From the NCBI RefSeq assembly GCF_000210295.1, contig NC_026738.1, positions 372,001 to 436,000 of the forward strand: 64,000 nucleotides of DNA, in the 5' to 3' direction. Within the stretch, counting starts at the first letter, position 1. Each line of letters opens with the position of its first letter. Below, piece by piece: positions 42,213 to 52,263 of the stretch. The notes under the pieces are model-generated. The model did not search any database. It was not told the origin of the DNA and worked only from the letters and a program-made list of their open reading frames with translations. The translations under genes and the position numbers were made by a program. Origin of the DNA: Trypanosoma brucei gambiense DAL972 (Eukaryota; Euglenozoa; Kinetoplastea; Trypanosomatida; Trypanosomatidae).

Positions 42213-43511
42213 TCATTCCTTCCTGTAACATGGAGAGGTTGCCCCACCCTTTTTGTCAGGTGAAGAAACTGCCTCACCTTTCTCATCAATTACATCTTCA
42301 GCATTACCTCTTCTTCGTCTCACAAACACAAGCACCACAGCTGTAATAATCGCGAGGATAGCGACAGGTATGAGAACAGCCATAAGTATTACCTTGCTTT
42401 CCTTGATCTTACTGCTTAGTGCTGATCTATCACTAGTCTCCAGGAGGTCACCGAAGTCCGCATCAGCTCCAACGACCTCTGGTTCGGTTCCACTTGTTGT
42501 TCCTGTTCCTGTTGATATTGTTGTTGATCCTCCTGTTGTTTCTGTTGCTCCACTCTCTCCAGTTGAAGTGCCAATCCCTCGCTGTGTGGTTTCGGGAGCG
42601 GCACCTCCAGGGTTAGTGAATTTTGCACCCTTTCTGCTTGCTTCCTTGGCTTCGACCAAAACTTCGCTGAGTGGCTTGCCTGCACTCAATCCACTATGAA
42701 GAGCGTACGCTGCATTATAAAAGCCAGATACATCGTTAACTGTCTTTTTCCCCTTTTCGTGTGACTCTTCGAGTTCCTCCATTTTTTTTACAGCTGAGTC
42801 GTAGTTGGCCTTCCAGTTGTTGTTGACTGGCTCACCGTCGCTTTTTGGCTTCTTCCTCTCCCAATTCTCTAAGGCCTCTTTCATCGTCCCTGATGTCACA
42901 TCCAGGTAAAACGGCACTGTAGAACCCGTTCCTTTGCAATCAATTGGGTTCCTTTCCCGCCCTAAGTAGTGTTCTTTTACTTTAACACCATCACACTTCT
43001 GATTGTTTGCATTATCTTCCTTCGTTCCGCAGTACCACTCTAAAAGCTGGTGAAGTCCACTTGAGTTTTGACCCTCATCATCAAGTCCCCATCCTCGCGC
43101 CCTCTTTGCTGCCTCGGTCACCTCCTGATGGCGTTTTCCAGCTTCCTCGCCAAATTCTTTCGCTTTCGGGAGTTGTTCACTCACTTTACCTTTCGCCTTT
43201 TCGTATATTTCCTTTACCTTTTTAGTATCAGCATCCGAAAGTTTCGAATAGCCGTTGTTGCTGTGTGCACGGGTTTCCAGCGTTTGTAACCAGTGTTCCA
43301 ACCTGTCCAGCCAGAGTTTCAACTCATCTGCGAAACCTTCAGTGTCCTTTCTGATTTTATCTGCTTTTTTTGTTGCAACAAGATCAGCGACATCCGTCAG
43401 CTTACACAGCGCCAACGCACCATCTTTGGTCAACTTTGCATTCGAGTTCGCTACCACCACTCGTAGCAGTAAACCTGCAAAGGTAACCGCAACCAAGGAA
43501 CACCTTATCAT
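42213..43511 (-). CDS. ISG64: invariant surface glycoprotein, ISG64/65 family (array copy 1)
   Basis: The 432-aa protein is the first ISG in transcription order and the most divergent of the three. Layout is the same (signal peptide, helical ectodomain, stalk, one membrane span, tail with Lys). It has only four ectodomain cysteines (36, 161, 173, 192): position 128 is His and the position matching 257 is Val. Differences are spread through residues 20-255 (LETRAHSNNG, EEAGKRHQEVTEA, KKTVNDVSG) and in the stalk (STTISTGTG), whereas the last about 90 residues match the other copies. It lies just downstream of the only full-length LRR gene. Confidence 0.93.
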   Translation of the reverse strand: MIRCSLVAVTFAGLLLRVVVANSNAKLTKDGALALCKLTDVADLVATKKADKIRKDTEGFADELKLWLDRLEHWLQTLETRAHSNNGYSKLSDADTKKVKEIYEKAKGKVSEQLPKAKEFGEEAGKRHQEVTEAAKRARGWGLDDEGQNSSGLHQLLEWYCGTKEDNANNQKCDGVKVKEHYLGRERNPIDCKGTGSTVPFYLDVTSGTMKEALENWERKKPKSDGEPVNNNWKANYDSAVKKMEELEESHEKGKKTVNDVSGFYNAAYALHSGLSAGKPLSEVLVEAKEASRKGAKFTNPGGAAPETTQRGIGTSTGESGATETTGGSTTISTGTGTTSGTEPEVVGADADFGDLLETSDRSALSSKIKESKVILMAVLIPVAILAIITAVVLVFVRRRRGNAEDVIDEKGEAVSSPDKKGGATSPCYRKE

Positions 43512-43949
43512 ATTTCCCTTGTATCAAACTTCGCTTCTTTGTATATTTCGCAAGCCAGATCACTTTCCCACATAAATGCAATTATGCACAAAAAGAAGCA
43601 ATACTCATATAATCATCAGCAAACATTATTGTAACTTTAGCAATACAACCGCAGTTATCATCTTTACTTCCACTTCATAATCATATTATCTTACAAAGGC
43701 AATCACATCATTCCAACAGTAACAACTTTCCACTCTCAGATATCCTGTCGATATCCTTGTTTCCTAGTTTTGCTGAAGGATAAAATAAGTATTTTGCCAC
43801 ACCAACTTGTAGTTGCTTATGGCTTCTCTTATTTCCAATTCCATGGGAGGTGAGTACACATATGCATATATCATGTATGAAAGAAGTATTTCCTTTTGAT
43901 GTGATGATTACTGGCTATGAACAAACGAATAGTAACATTCATAAATTAG
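43512..43949 (-). other. LRR 3' flank / ISG 5' flank (unit 1)
   Basis: Similar to 37628-38072 but with more differences, including a shortened A run near 43590. No gene seen. Confidence 0.65.
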
Positions 43950-44858
43950 CTACCTAACAACTTGTTCATTATGAGTTGAGTGGGAGGTGTCATTGTCACC
44001 GCTACGTTTTGAATAGTATTCTGTTTCACTGACAACTTCCACCCTGTAGTTGAATAATTTCAGCCTCTCCTGTGTAACCACACTATCAGAAATCACAATA
44101 CTCTTCAGCACCCTACAATATCTCAAAAATCTCAAATCCTCCAGCTTCTCACAACACTTAACATTCAGCTTCTCCAACCTCGTGTCCTCATACCTGTGTA
44201 TTCCAGTTATCTCTCGCAGGTTTCGACACCCAGATAAATTCAATTCCCGCAATTCCTTCACATGTTTTAGTCCTCTTACCTTCTGTAAGCCGACACATTC
44301 ACGAATATCAATAACCTCCATCTTTACACATCCACCCACATATACATCTTCCAACGCTTTACACTTTTCAATGATCAGTTTGAGAAGATTATTTGCTTCA
44401 CGCACATCAACATTACGCAAGAGCTCACACTCATCAATTCGTATTTCTCTTATACTCTCATGATACCTGAACATACTAAAACTTTTAATACTGCCACAAT
44501 TACTCACAAGAAAGCTCTTCAAGGCTTTACATTGCCCCAAGCCCTTTAACCTGCCTATACCCTGACAGTGCGTGAGTTTTAAACTTTCTAACGCTTTGCA
44601 ATGCTTCAGAGGTTCTAATTCAGAAACTGTGCGACTGTCTGTAACCGTTATTTTCTGTAAACCTTGTAACTGTTCCACTCCTTTAAAGGTTTTGAACTCA
44701 TCACATTGTTTTATATCCAGGCTTTTGGTGGCGGTGAATTCACGGGAAAGTATCACCAAGTTTTTTAAACCCCCAAATTTCGCAATCTTTAGAGTTTCTT
44801 GGAAATAACTATACGGAACTTCCGTTTCTTCTCTCGCCCTCTTCGCCACAATGTTCAT
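43950..44858 (-). CDS. leucine-rich repeat protein (full-length array copy)
   Basis: The 302-aa protein consists of cysteine-containing LRRs of about 22-24 residues: FGGLKNLVILSREF, TKSLDIKQCDEFKTFKGVEQL, GLQKITVTDSRTVSELEPLKHC, ALESLKLTHCQGIGRLKGLGQC, ELRELNLSGCRNLREITGI, RLEKLNVKCCEKLEDLRFLRYC. No signal peptide or membrane span. It resembles the LRR part of trypanosome LRRP/ESAG8-type proteins but has no RING domain. The frame extends upstream to an ATG at 44939. I prefer 44858 because a T/C tract (about 44887-44898 on the minus strand) and AGs near 44874 place the acceptor between the two. Function unknown. Confidence 0.8.
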   Translation of the reverse strand: MNIVAKRAREETEVPYSYFQETLKIAKFGGLKNLVILSREFTATKSLDIKQCDEFKTFKGVEQLQGLQKITVTDSRTVSELEPLKHCKALESLKLTHCQGIGRLKGLGQCKALKSFLVSNCGSIKSFSMFRYHESIREIRIDECELLRNVDVREANNLLKLIIEKCKALEDVYVGGCVKMEVIDIRECVGLQKVRGLKHVKELRELNLSGCRNLREITGIHRYEDTRLEKLNVKCCEKLEDLRFLRYCRVLKSIVISDSVVTQERLKLFNYRVEVVSETEYYSKRSGDNDTSHSTHNEQVVR

Positions 44859-47137
44859 TTTGCCTTTGTCTTGGTAGTAATCAGGGAGAAAAAAAAAGAT
44901 GTCATGCACACATTTTCTGACGCATGAGTATATCTGCATCGGAAAATCGATAGATTCCCATACGCTAGTATTAGTATTATTATTATTATTATTCAGAAAA
45001 ATATATATATATAGTTACGTTCGTGATATGGAGGAGAACAGCGGGAAGGAAACTATAAAGTACCTCCTTCCATCCGAATGAGGGGAAAAAAGTGCGGGGG
45101 CGACAAATTTGTCGCCACTACTTGAGGTTTCTAATTGGTTTCGTTACGTCTAACACTAACTAACTGATTAACCGTTTGTGCATTAATGCGGTGCCCTTCA
45201 TATTTAATTTACGTAAGGTCGAACAACACGACATACACACATATTTGTAAATAATTTAAATATTTTTTATATATTCCATCGCTCGCTCACGACTGGCGGT
45301 CTGTTTAGTGAACTACTTAAACTCGGTTACCGACCCACTTGTTTCATCTGCCTCTTTTTTGTTTTTTTTTCTCCTTTGGCTACGGTCTCTGCTTCACACT
45401 TAGGGATTGGCATGTGGGCGTAAGCGCGTGCATATATTTGTAATAATAATAATAAAAAAAGAAGGGTCATTGGGTTCCATTAGATGAGACATGCGGCCAA
45501 ACCAAAACTGAATATTCCCACAAAATATGACACACCGGTGCAAAACATCTCCGCGGCATTTGATATTGCGGTCTGTTGTGCATGAAAATCATTGGCTTCG
45601 CACATCTGTTGGTTACTTTTCATGTGGCACGAGCGAATTGTGTGTGACAATTAGAGGGAGAAGAAAAAAAAAAGAGAGAACCAAATCTCCAACGCCGTTT
45701 AAATTTTTGCCCTGAAAGGAATGGTTCATAAATGTGAAATGGCTAAAAGCAAAACGAGGATTCCAATTTACGCGTTATATGCTGCACGGAGGAACAAGGA
45801 AACAAACCCGCATTAATTTGTGGGTAAGTCGGCGAGCACTCAGTTTGCAACAATCATGAATTAAATTGAAGTGAAGTCCAAACATTTGTAGAAGGAAAGA
45901 AAATGGAAAAATTAAAAAAAAACACGTCATTACAAGAGACAATGACAGCTGTGACAACATAATGCTTTCGATGATACGCCAACTTCTTTCAAAAATAACT
46001 ATCGACCTCACTCAATTTCATCCAAATTTTAAATGCTAGAGGTGATACCAACGGCAGCACGCACACGCGTAGCTTTCCAACGTGCCCTCCGCGGAATCAT
46101 TATTTCACGTCGACGATAAACTTTCACACCTGCAATAGTTACGTGGCGCCACAACTTCTTTTTTTTTTTTAAATATAAAAAACCCAACAACACAACTTTC
46201 ACTGCAGAGAAGAGGACGATGTCACGTGTTTATCTTTCCCAATGTATTAGATTTAAAGCGGAAGGAACATATGTGCTGCGCGTTGTAGTGGATACGGTAC
46301 CATTAAAATAATGAATACAACATTGGATTTGTCTACCTGCATGACGAAGTGGGGAAGGGGAAGGGAGGGGAGAAAATAAGAAAACAACAAAATAAAAAGG
46401 AGAGAAATATATATTTGCGTGTATGTGCATGCGTGTAGCGGAAACAATCCCCGCAAAGTAAATGCGCTTGTATAAACAAAATAGAAGGGACGGTTAGTGA
46501 TCACCCATGTGTGCGTATGGGGACAATAAATATAAAACACAGGACCGGAGATATACACGAAAGAAACCAAAGAAACAAACAAACGGGAATTTTTAAAAGA
46601 AAAACCAAGAGAACAAATACATGTGAGCCCGCACCCAGGTTAATGAAGAAAGGGTGGAAGAAAAGAGGGAAGTCAAGAAATAAAAGGAATAAGGAGCGTA
46701 TAGCGAAATAAAGAAGGGAGAACATACGTGAAGATTATCATTCGATATATCTACCCCGTTACACTATGATGCCCGAGCCCGCAAGCGCGCGCCACGGAAA
46801 CAAAAAGAGAGAAAAGCGCACGATATAAGGCACGGGGCTTGAAACAAATATATAGACGAAAAGAAAAAGGGAAAGGGAGATGCGATGCTCTTGTCAACCC
46901 CCATTTCCTTACCTTTTGTTGGTTACTGTGTAAAGACGAAGTTTAGTGGGCAAGAATAAGATAATATATAATGGTAAAAACACGTTAAACTAAAGGGATG
47001 CCATAATGGCTATGGTAACAAAAAATGCGGAGGGTGGGGTGAGCCGCGCGTACGGCGGACTCAGGGTTGGGAACAAGCAGAGAACAAATGCAAAGCTTAG
47101 CCGAGCAGTGAATAAACCAAATCACCTGTAAACATTG
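44859..47137. other. intergenic, cyclase 3' flank
   Basis: No gene seen in 2.3 kb. It holds an ATT tract 44969-44993, short TA runs near 45001-45014, a perfect 18-bp palindrome at 45099-45116, and T/A-rich DNA. Most is probably the 3' UTR of the cyclase gene and the leader of the LRR gene. Confidence 0.55.
45099..45116. repeat. 18-bp perfect palindrome
   Basis: GGCGACAAATTTGTCGCC reads the same on both strands. It lies about 240 bases upstream of the LRR start. It could be a protein-binding site or a chance sequence; no family is recognised. Confidence 0.5.
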
Positions 47138-50100
47138 TCATAACGTTACCGTAAAGCCATCAATATCGCTCAACTGCCCAGTGGCGATACTTGTGCTGCG
47201 TCCCGTGGATTGAGAGACCACAGTGTGATCTATGACCTTTCCAACCTTCGCAGCAACAATATGTATGACTTGCCTACAGTAGTCATCGCTCCATACGAAT
47301 CCTGCCTCGGGTGGCAACGCAACACGCCACCGTTCGCAAAAGGGCATCAATGCTTTCCGTCGTTGTGCGGCTGTAAACGTGCCCAGTAGGGCATTGAGGG
47401 AGTCGACAATAGTTTGGGCTGAACGCGTTATTGCATTGCCTGAGAGACCGCGTTCGCCGCTGGAAATAGAGCCTTCAGAGCTATCACCGAAGACACAAGT
47501 GTCCTTATCGATATCCAGCGCTGCAAAGATCCTTCCCGGCACAGCATTCAGTTGCCATATTTCCACAGGTGCGTTCACACCGCGAAGTTCAACGGGAGCA
47601 AGTGCGGTGACATCAAACTGCCGCCGTTCCTCGGCCCTCAGCGACATGTATGTCGCACGTGTCATTAACACCTGCCCACCATCTGCCACACCTTCCGTCC
47701 GCGCTGCCATGTTTGATGTGTGTCCGTAGTAGTCATATCCTTTAGTAACCTCATCATTCCGAATTTCGCATAACCCGGTGTGAATCCCAACACGCACACG
47801 CAGGCCACTCCACAGCTGGTCGTACACGTTAGGATCCAGATGTGCGGACGGCGGAGTATACCCCTCTTCTTCTTCAGCTCGCCGCCGCTCCATATCTCGG
47901 TAGAGCTCATCGAACGCAGTCGTCCCCCAGTTGTGGTGCAAGAATGTCCGTTGCAGATCATGTGCAAGCTGTACGGCAGCGAAGGGGTCCTTGCAAGCAA
48001 TCATGAAGGAGTCTCCAACCGTCTTTACCTCATAACAGTTGTATCGCACAATAAGTGACCGAATCAAGCGGTGGTGCAGGTCAACAGCATCGGGCATCAA
48101 CTCGGGGTATGCCGACCACTGCGCAGTGCTGCTTTCAATGTCTGTGAAAACAAGCGTCACAGGATCTGACAGTTCCTTCGGCGCATTCCCGTTGTCACGG
48201 GCACTACGCTGTGCGAAGTACAATTGACAAACAACTATCGCCACAAACAGAAACACAGTGAAGAGAGAACCAACGACGATGCCTATGAGCGTTGAGCCTG
48301 TAGATCCAGCCGCGTTCGGGTCATGATATTGCATCGACGGCGTGACGGGTAGAGCGAGAGCGGGTACAGAGGCATTCAACACACGTGCCATCGACCACAC
48401 GGAGATGCGGGTTGCTCCATAGTTCACAGCACATCCACCATCGCCAAGACCATCGACATCGTCGTTAACACACTCGCCATGGTTGAAAGGGCCATAGTAC
48501 ATATCGCCGGCACTCACACCGATGTTGTTATAGAAAAGATTAATCACCGTCTCCCCGGTCACCTTTTCTATACGCGGAATGATAGTCCGAACTACTCGTG
48601 CGGCGGCGAAACCCACCAATGCCAATGGCGTCCACTGCGCTGGGTCTGGAAGCGCGGCGTGAAACCCCTGTACGATTTCGGATGAGCTGTGGACCTCTGC
48701 CCAGTGCGGCAGGTTTGTTGCAATTAGCAGTCGGTTGGCGCTTGAGCTACCGTTGAAAGCTTTCAAAACCTCATCGTATAGAAGCACAACATCGAAGAAC
48801 GGAACCAGCACATGTACGTCCGGGTTGCGTTCCATGTGTGCCACTACTGAACCAACATCGCTGGCAGTGAGACCAATAATGAACACATTGCCGTAAACAG
48901 GAAGTGCACCTTCTATTGTTTCATTGACTCGTGCTGTCACCAGAGAATGCGGCGTCACACCAAATGTCGCGAGCGTCCTTGTCAGTACGTCCCCGATTGC
49001 ATTAGAGTCCTCCCCCCGAATGACGGCCCGCACGCCGCTGCCGCTGCTGCTCGAAATGTATGCCGCCAACACGAAGAGTTGTTGCTCAAGTGTAGGCGAC
49101 AAATGGATCACATTCTTCATACGGCGATTTAGCTGTGGGGTGAGGGGCACGGGATCAATGAACGCCAAACCCGGCGTCCGCATTATTGTAGGATGCACTA
49201 CGCCAAATACGGCTGTAACTGTCCTGGTATTCAACTCTTGCTGCAAGCTACCAGTCAGTCCATCTGAAAGTGCGGGAAGCGTATGCATAAATAACCTATT
49301 CGACTGCTCATGATGCCCCCTACTAACGCTGACCGATGCCGCATTGCGCATAATTGTCGCCGCCCTTAATGCAATGGGGTCATCTAATGTTAGGATGAAA
49401 AGACCGATTAGCGGAGCGTGCAACCCACCGGAATCACTGTAGCACCCTGATACGTCGCGCGTGATTAGCCCATCCGCCAAGGGCGAAAGGTTACCGTTCT
49501 CTTCCAACCTGTTCATGTAAATCACATGCCCACCCTGGTTACAACGGCATGTAGCGCCCTGAGCGGCTGCGGAGCCTGTGCATTCGCCACCGTAGTCACC
49601 AATGACGAGGTCATCAATCACGTACCGGCGCTGATTGTACAGCGATTTTTTAAATTCTTCCCTGCTCGTTAGCCACTCGCGATTGCTTAGCGCTTGCAGC
49701 AGTGTCTCACCGGCAACCCATCCAAGCACCGCCAGCTTCCCAGTGGTGGCATGCTTGAGAAAATGGTCTTCACCACCGGGGCTACTTTCGTTCTTTTGCG
49801 CCTTTAGATATGACCTCATTTCCTTCTGAAACCGTCGTACGGCATGGTGTTTGACGTCGGTTGCGAGCGGGTTTGTTCCCGTGATAATAACTTGACCTGA
49901 CGCAAAGGCGACCTTTCCACTTCGACGGAGTTCTTCAGCTATGATGCTAATAGCTGGCTGCAGCGCAGATGGGGCCAGGATGTACATATCTTTTGTGCGT
50001 TCGTCCGAAGGCACCGCCAAAAGAAACTTGAACGTATCTGTGTTGGGAGGCCCTAATACAAGCACACCCTGCGGATGCAAGGAAGCGAATCGACTCCACA

Positions 50101-50887
50101 TCGCATTGAAGACTTCACCGCTAGCCGAACCATAATCGGAACTTTCTAGCGCAAAAACTCCGCAGAGATCACGCCCCATTCTTGAAATCAGCCTCATCGT
50201 GAGTTCATACTGTACCTCACCATAAGAGGTATTGTGCAAATGCATTAAACCCAATCGAAGTGGTCGTAGTTGACTCAGTGCGTAGTAAATGAGGGCGATG
50301 AGTTCGGCAACAGGATCGGCTCCAAGGAAGTACAAATGCGGTGTCCACTTGCGGAGCCCGCTTGACCCAGTAACTGGGGCGAAGGCAATTACATTGTGCT
50401 TTTCGAGTAGAGGTGTCACGGCTAAGACATCACGGTCACTCAACGGCCCGAGCAGCACCAGTAATTCCGATTTGTTTGAAAGTTTCTTGTCAAGCGCATC
50501 AATGCTTTGATTACCATAAGATCCCCAGCTTACAGGAACAACGTGCACATTTCGCGCTGCAGTCCAATTACGCGCAGCGAGCGAGCTGTTGAAACCAGAA
50601 ATGATGGCATCACCAATTGGTGAGGGAGCACGGAGGCCACGCATAAGGCACAGCACAGTCACTGTAACGTTATCTCCCGAATGCACGGAAGCCCGCAGTG
50701 GCATCGGAAGCAACATCAACAGCGAAAACATAAACAATGACACCCACAACCTTGGGACTCTTGAGTTATCCTTCCCTTCACAGCGAAGGCCAACACCAAC
50801 ACCATTGGCGCTCCCTTTAACGTGGACGGACTTTTCTCCTCCTCTTTTTCTCCATTTGCTCCCGAGTAAACTCGTCCTGTCGTTCAT
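47138..50887 (-). CDS. GRESAG4: receptor-type adenylate cyclase (GRESAG4 family)
   Basis: The 1249-aa protein has a signal/anchor segment (hydrophobic 47-64) and a large extracellular region built like periplasmic-binding/leucine-isoleucine-valine-binding folds (TVTVLCLMRGLRAPSPIGDAIISGF; LLVLLGPLSDRDVL). One membrane span (about 862-888, LIGIVVGSLFTVFLFVAIVVC) and a cytosolic class III cyclase domain follow. The catalytic part shows DPVTLVFTDIESSTAQW with metal-binding Asp near 914, then VKTVGDSFMIA, RVGIHTGLCEIR, and DYYGHTSNMAARTEGVADGGQVL. These are hallmarks of the trypanosome ESAG4/GRESAG4 family, surface cyclases that make cAMP. The C-terminal tail (about 1095-1249) is Ser-rich and ends in DGFTVTL. 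Confidence 0.95.
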   Translation of the reverse strand: MNDRTSLLGSKWRKRGGEKSVHVKGSANGVGVGLRCEGKDNSRVPRLWVSLFMFSLLMLLPMPLRASVHSGDNVTVTVLCLMRGLRAPSPIGDAIISGFNSSLAARNWTAARNVHVVPVSWGSYGNQSIDALDKKLSNKSELLVLLGPLSDRDVLAVTPLLEKHNVIAFAPVTGSSGLRKWTPHLYFLGADPVAELIALIYYALSQLRPLRLGLMHLHNTSYGEVQYELTMRLISRMGRDLCGVFALESSDYGSASGEVFNAMWSRFASLHPQGVLVLGPPNTDTFKFLLAVPSDERTKDMYILAPSALQPAISIIAEELRRSGKVAFASGQVIITGTNPLATDVKHHAVRRFQKEMRSYLKAQKNESSPGGEDHFLKHATTGKLAVLGWVAGETLLQALSNREWLTSREEFKKSLYNQRRYVIDDLVIGDYGGECTGSAAAQGATCRCNQGGHVIYMNRLEENGNLSPLADGLITRDVSGCYSDSGGLHAPLIGLFILTLDDPIALRAATIMRNAASVSVSRGHHEQSNRLFMHTLPALSDGLTGSLQQELNTRTVTAVFGVVHPTIMRTPGLAFIDPVPLTPQLNRRMKNVIHLSPTLEQQLFVLAAYISSSSGSGVRAVIRGEDSNAIGDVLTRTLATFGVTPHSLVTARVNETIEGALPVYGNVFIIGLTASDVGSVVAHMERNPDVHVLVPFFDVVLLYDEVLKAFNGSSSANRLLIATNLPHWAEVHSSSEIVQGFHAALPDPAQWTPLALVGFAAARVVRTIIPRIEKVTGETVINLFYNNIGVSAGDMYYGPFNHGECVNDDVDGLGDGGCAVNYGATRISVWSMARVLNASVPALALPVTPSMQYHDPNAAGSTGSTLIGIVVGSLFTVFLFVAIVVCQLYFAQRSARDNGNAPKELSDPVTLVFTDIESSTAQWSAYPELMPDAVDLHHRLIRSLIVRYNCYEVKTVGDSFMIACKDPFAAVQLAHDLQRTFLHHNWGTTAFDELYRDMERRRAEEEEGYTPPSAHLDPNVYDQLWSGLRVRVGIHTGLCEIRNDEVTKGYDYYGHTSNMAARTEGVADGGQVLMTRATYMSLRAEERRQFDVTALAPVELRGVNAPVEIWQLNAVPGRIFAALDIDKDTCVFGDSSEGSISSGERGLSGNAITRSAQTIVDSLNALLGTFTAAQRRKALMPFCERWRVALPPEAGFVWSDDYCRQVIHIVAAKVGKVIDHTVVSQSTGRSTSIATGQLSDIDGFTVTL

Positions 50888-51620
50888 AATATCAGCAAAT
50901 GGCTCAAATGGATCTGCAGTCTAAGTGTAAGCAGAAGGTGGCGGTCTAAGAAAGTGAACAAAAAAAAAGAAGAAAAAAAAGGGGAAATGGAAATGCGTTG
51001 TGACGTTGGGTAGTGAAGTACAGACATGGGCTGCGACTGTGGGTGAATTCGCGACCACAATATTTTCTTCATCCCTCCCCTTCATTGTGGTAAAACCAAT
51101 GCAAAAAAGTGGGAAAGTGAAGAGTGGAGAAGGAATTCGAGTTAAGGGTATGTTCGCAATAGGCAAAAATAGCACAAATAACAATAATAAAGCGTGGTGG
51201 TCATATACATTTGCACATGACCACGTGCCCCTAAAGTCTCGGCGACTTTCCCCTGTGATACGTACATGGCATGGTGGTGGTAATGGAAAGGGATAATCAA
51301 ACGGGGACCGCGTTAGAAGCTTCTCACACACATCGTTTCATTGGTTTCCAAAGGTGCAAACTGTGTGCGTGACAGCCGATATTATGTGGAAGAACTCTTT
51401 GCGTGACTGTCCACATTTCCATAAACTACCTGGTTTGTTGAGCGGTACGACGGGGAAAAAGATGAAAATTTACCGACCAACGTTACTTTCCTTCATAAGG
51501 GCGAAGAGGCGCCTCCTGGCTCCACGCAGCATAGAAATATGCTACCAGGTCAGTGCACACATATATACACATAAACACGCGAATATTTACTTACCTTCCC
51601 CTCACAGATATATGCATATG

Positions 51621-51656
<36 letters not shown>

Positions 51657-52263
51657 TTTTTCTTAATAATTAAAAAAAAAAAGGTCTCTCTTCCCCTTCT
51701 CCCCAAAAGACATTTAGTAGTGTAAATTTGGCTCTCCGTGTGCCTGTCTGGCTACCTCCCACTTTTCCTTCCTCTGAACAATGCGGTTGCCGCTTCATTT
51801 CATCTGATTTCCCCTTGTTTCCCTTTTTTTTTTCTCTCTCTCTCTCTACACATTATCATGGGAATCGATTTCGTTCTTTCTGCGAACGAGGAGTGGAAAA
51901 GAAAGGACACGCACACACACAGAGGCATCTGCAAAACAATATTAACGAAATCTCCATGGAAAGCTGGGGCCGACGATTCCAAACCCCAATACATTCGCAC
52001 GACGTGAACAACGAAAAATCAAAAAAAAATCGAAAAAAAAAAGAAGTACGACCATCGCCGGAAAATAGTTGTATGAGAAGCCATTGAGTGAAAAGAGCAT
52101 GGCTCCGACGCTCAGCAAAGTTTGTCAGTGCCACACCGTTAATGAATTGGAAAGAAGAAGGAAAGAACGCGAGGAAAACCCTAACATTCTGCTGTGCTTC
52201 CCCCGCACCCGCATCCACTAACCGGAGTGGCTAATGTCAATGGTGGGGTGGGGAAGCTCTACC
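50888..52263. other. intergenic, UTRs
   Basis: (TA)n at 51626-51653, A-run 51671-51683, CT tract 51833-51847. No convincing gene on either strand. On the minus strand the T/C-rich run about 50958-50983 lies upstream of the cyclase ATG and may be its splicing tract. Confidence 0.55.

Larger units (their letters stand above)
35426..44580 (-). repeat. tandem ISG-LRR array, period about 2.94 kb
   Basis: Corresponding points recur every 2935-2942 bases: ISG stops at 36332, 39272 and 42213; LRR 3' ends at 38073, 41015 and 43950. Each unit holds an ISG gene, its 3' flank, and a 5'-truncated LRR copy; the right-most LRR copy is full length. Flanks between units are near identical. The left edge is broken inside an LRR copy. 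All reads on the minus strand. Confidence 0.95.
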
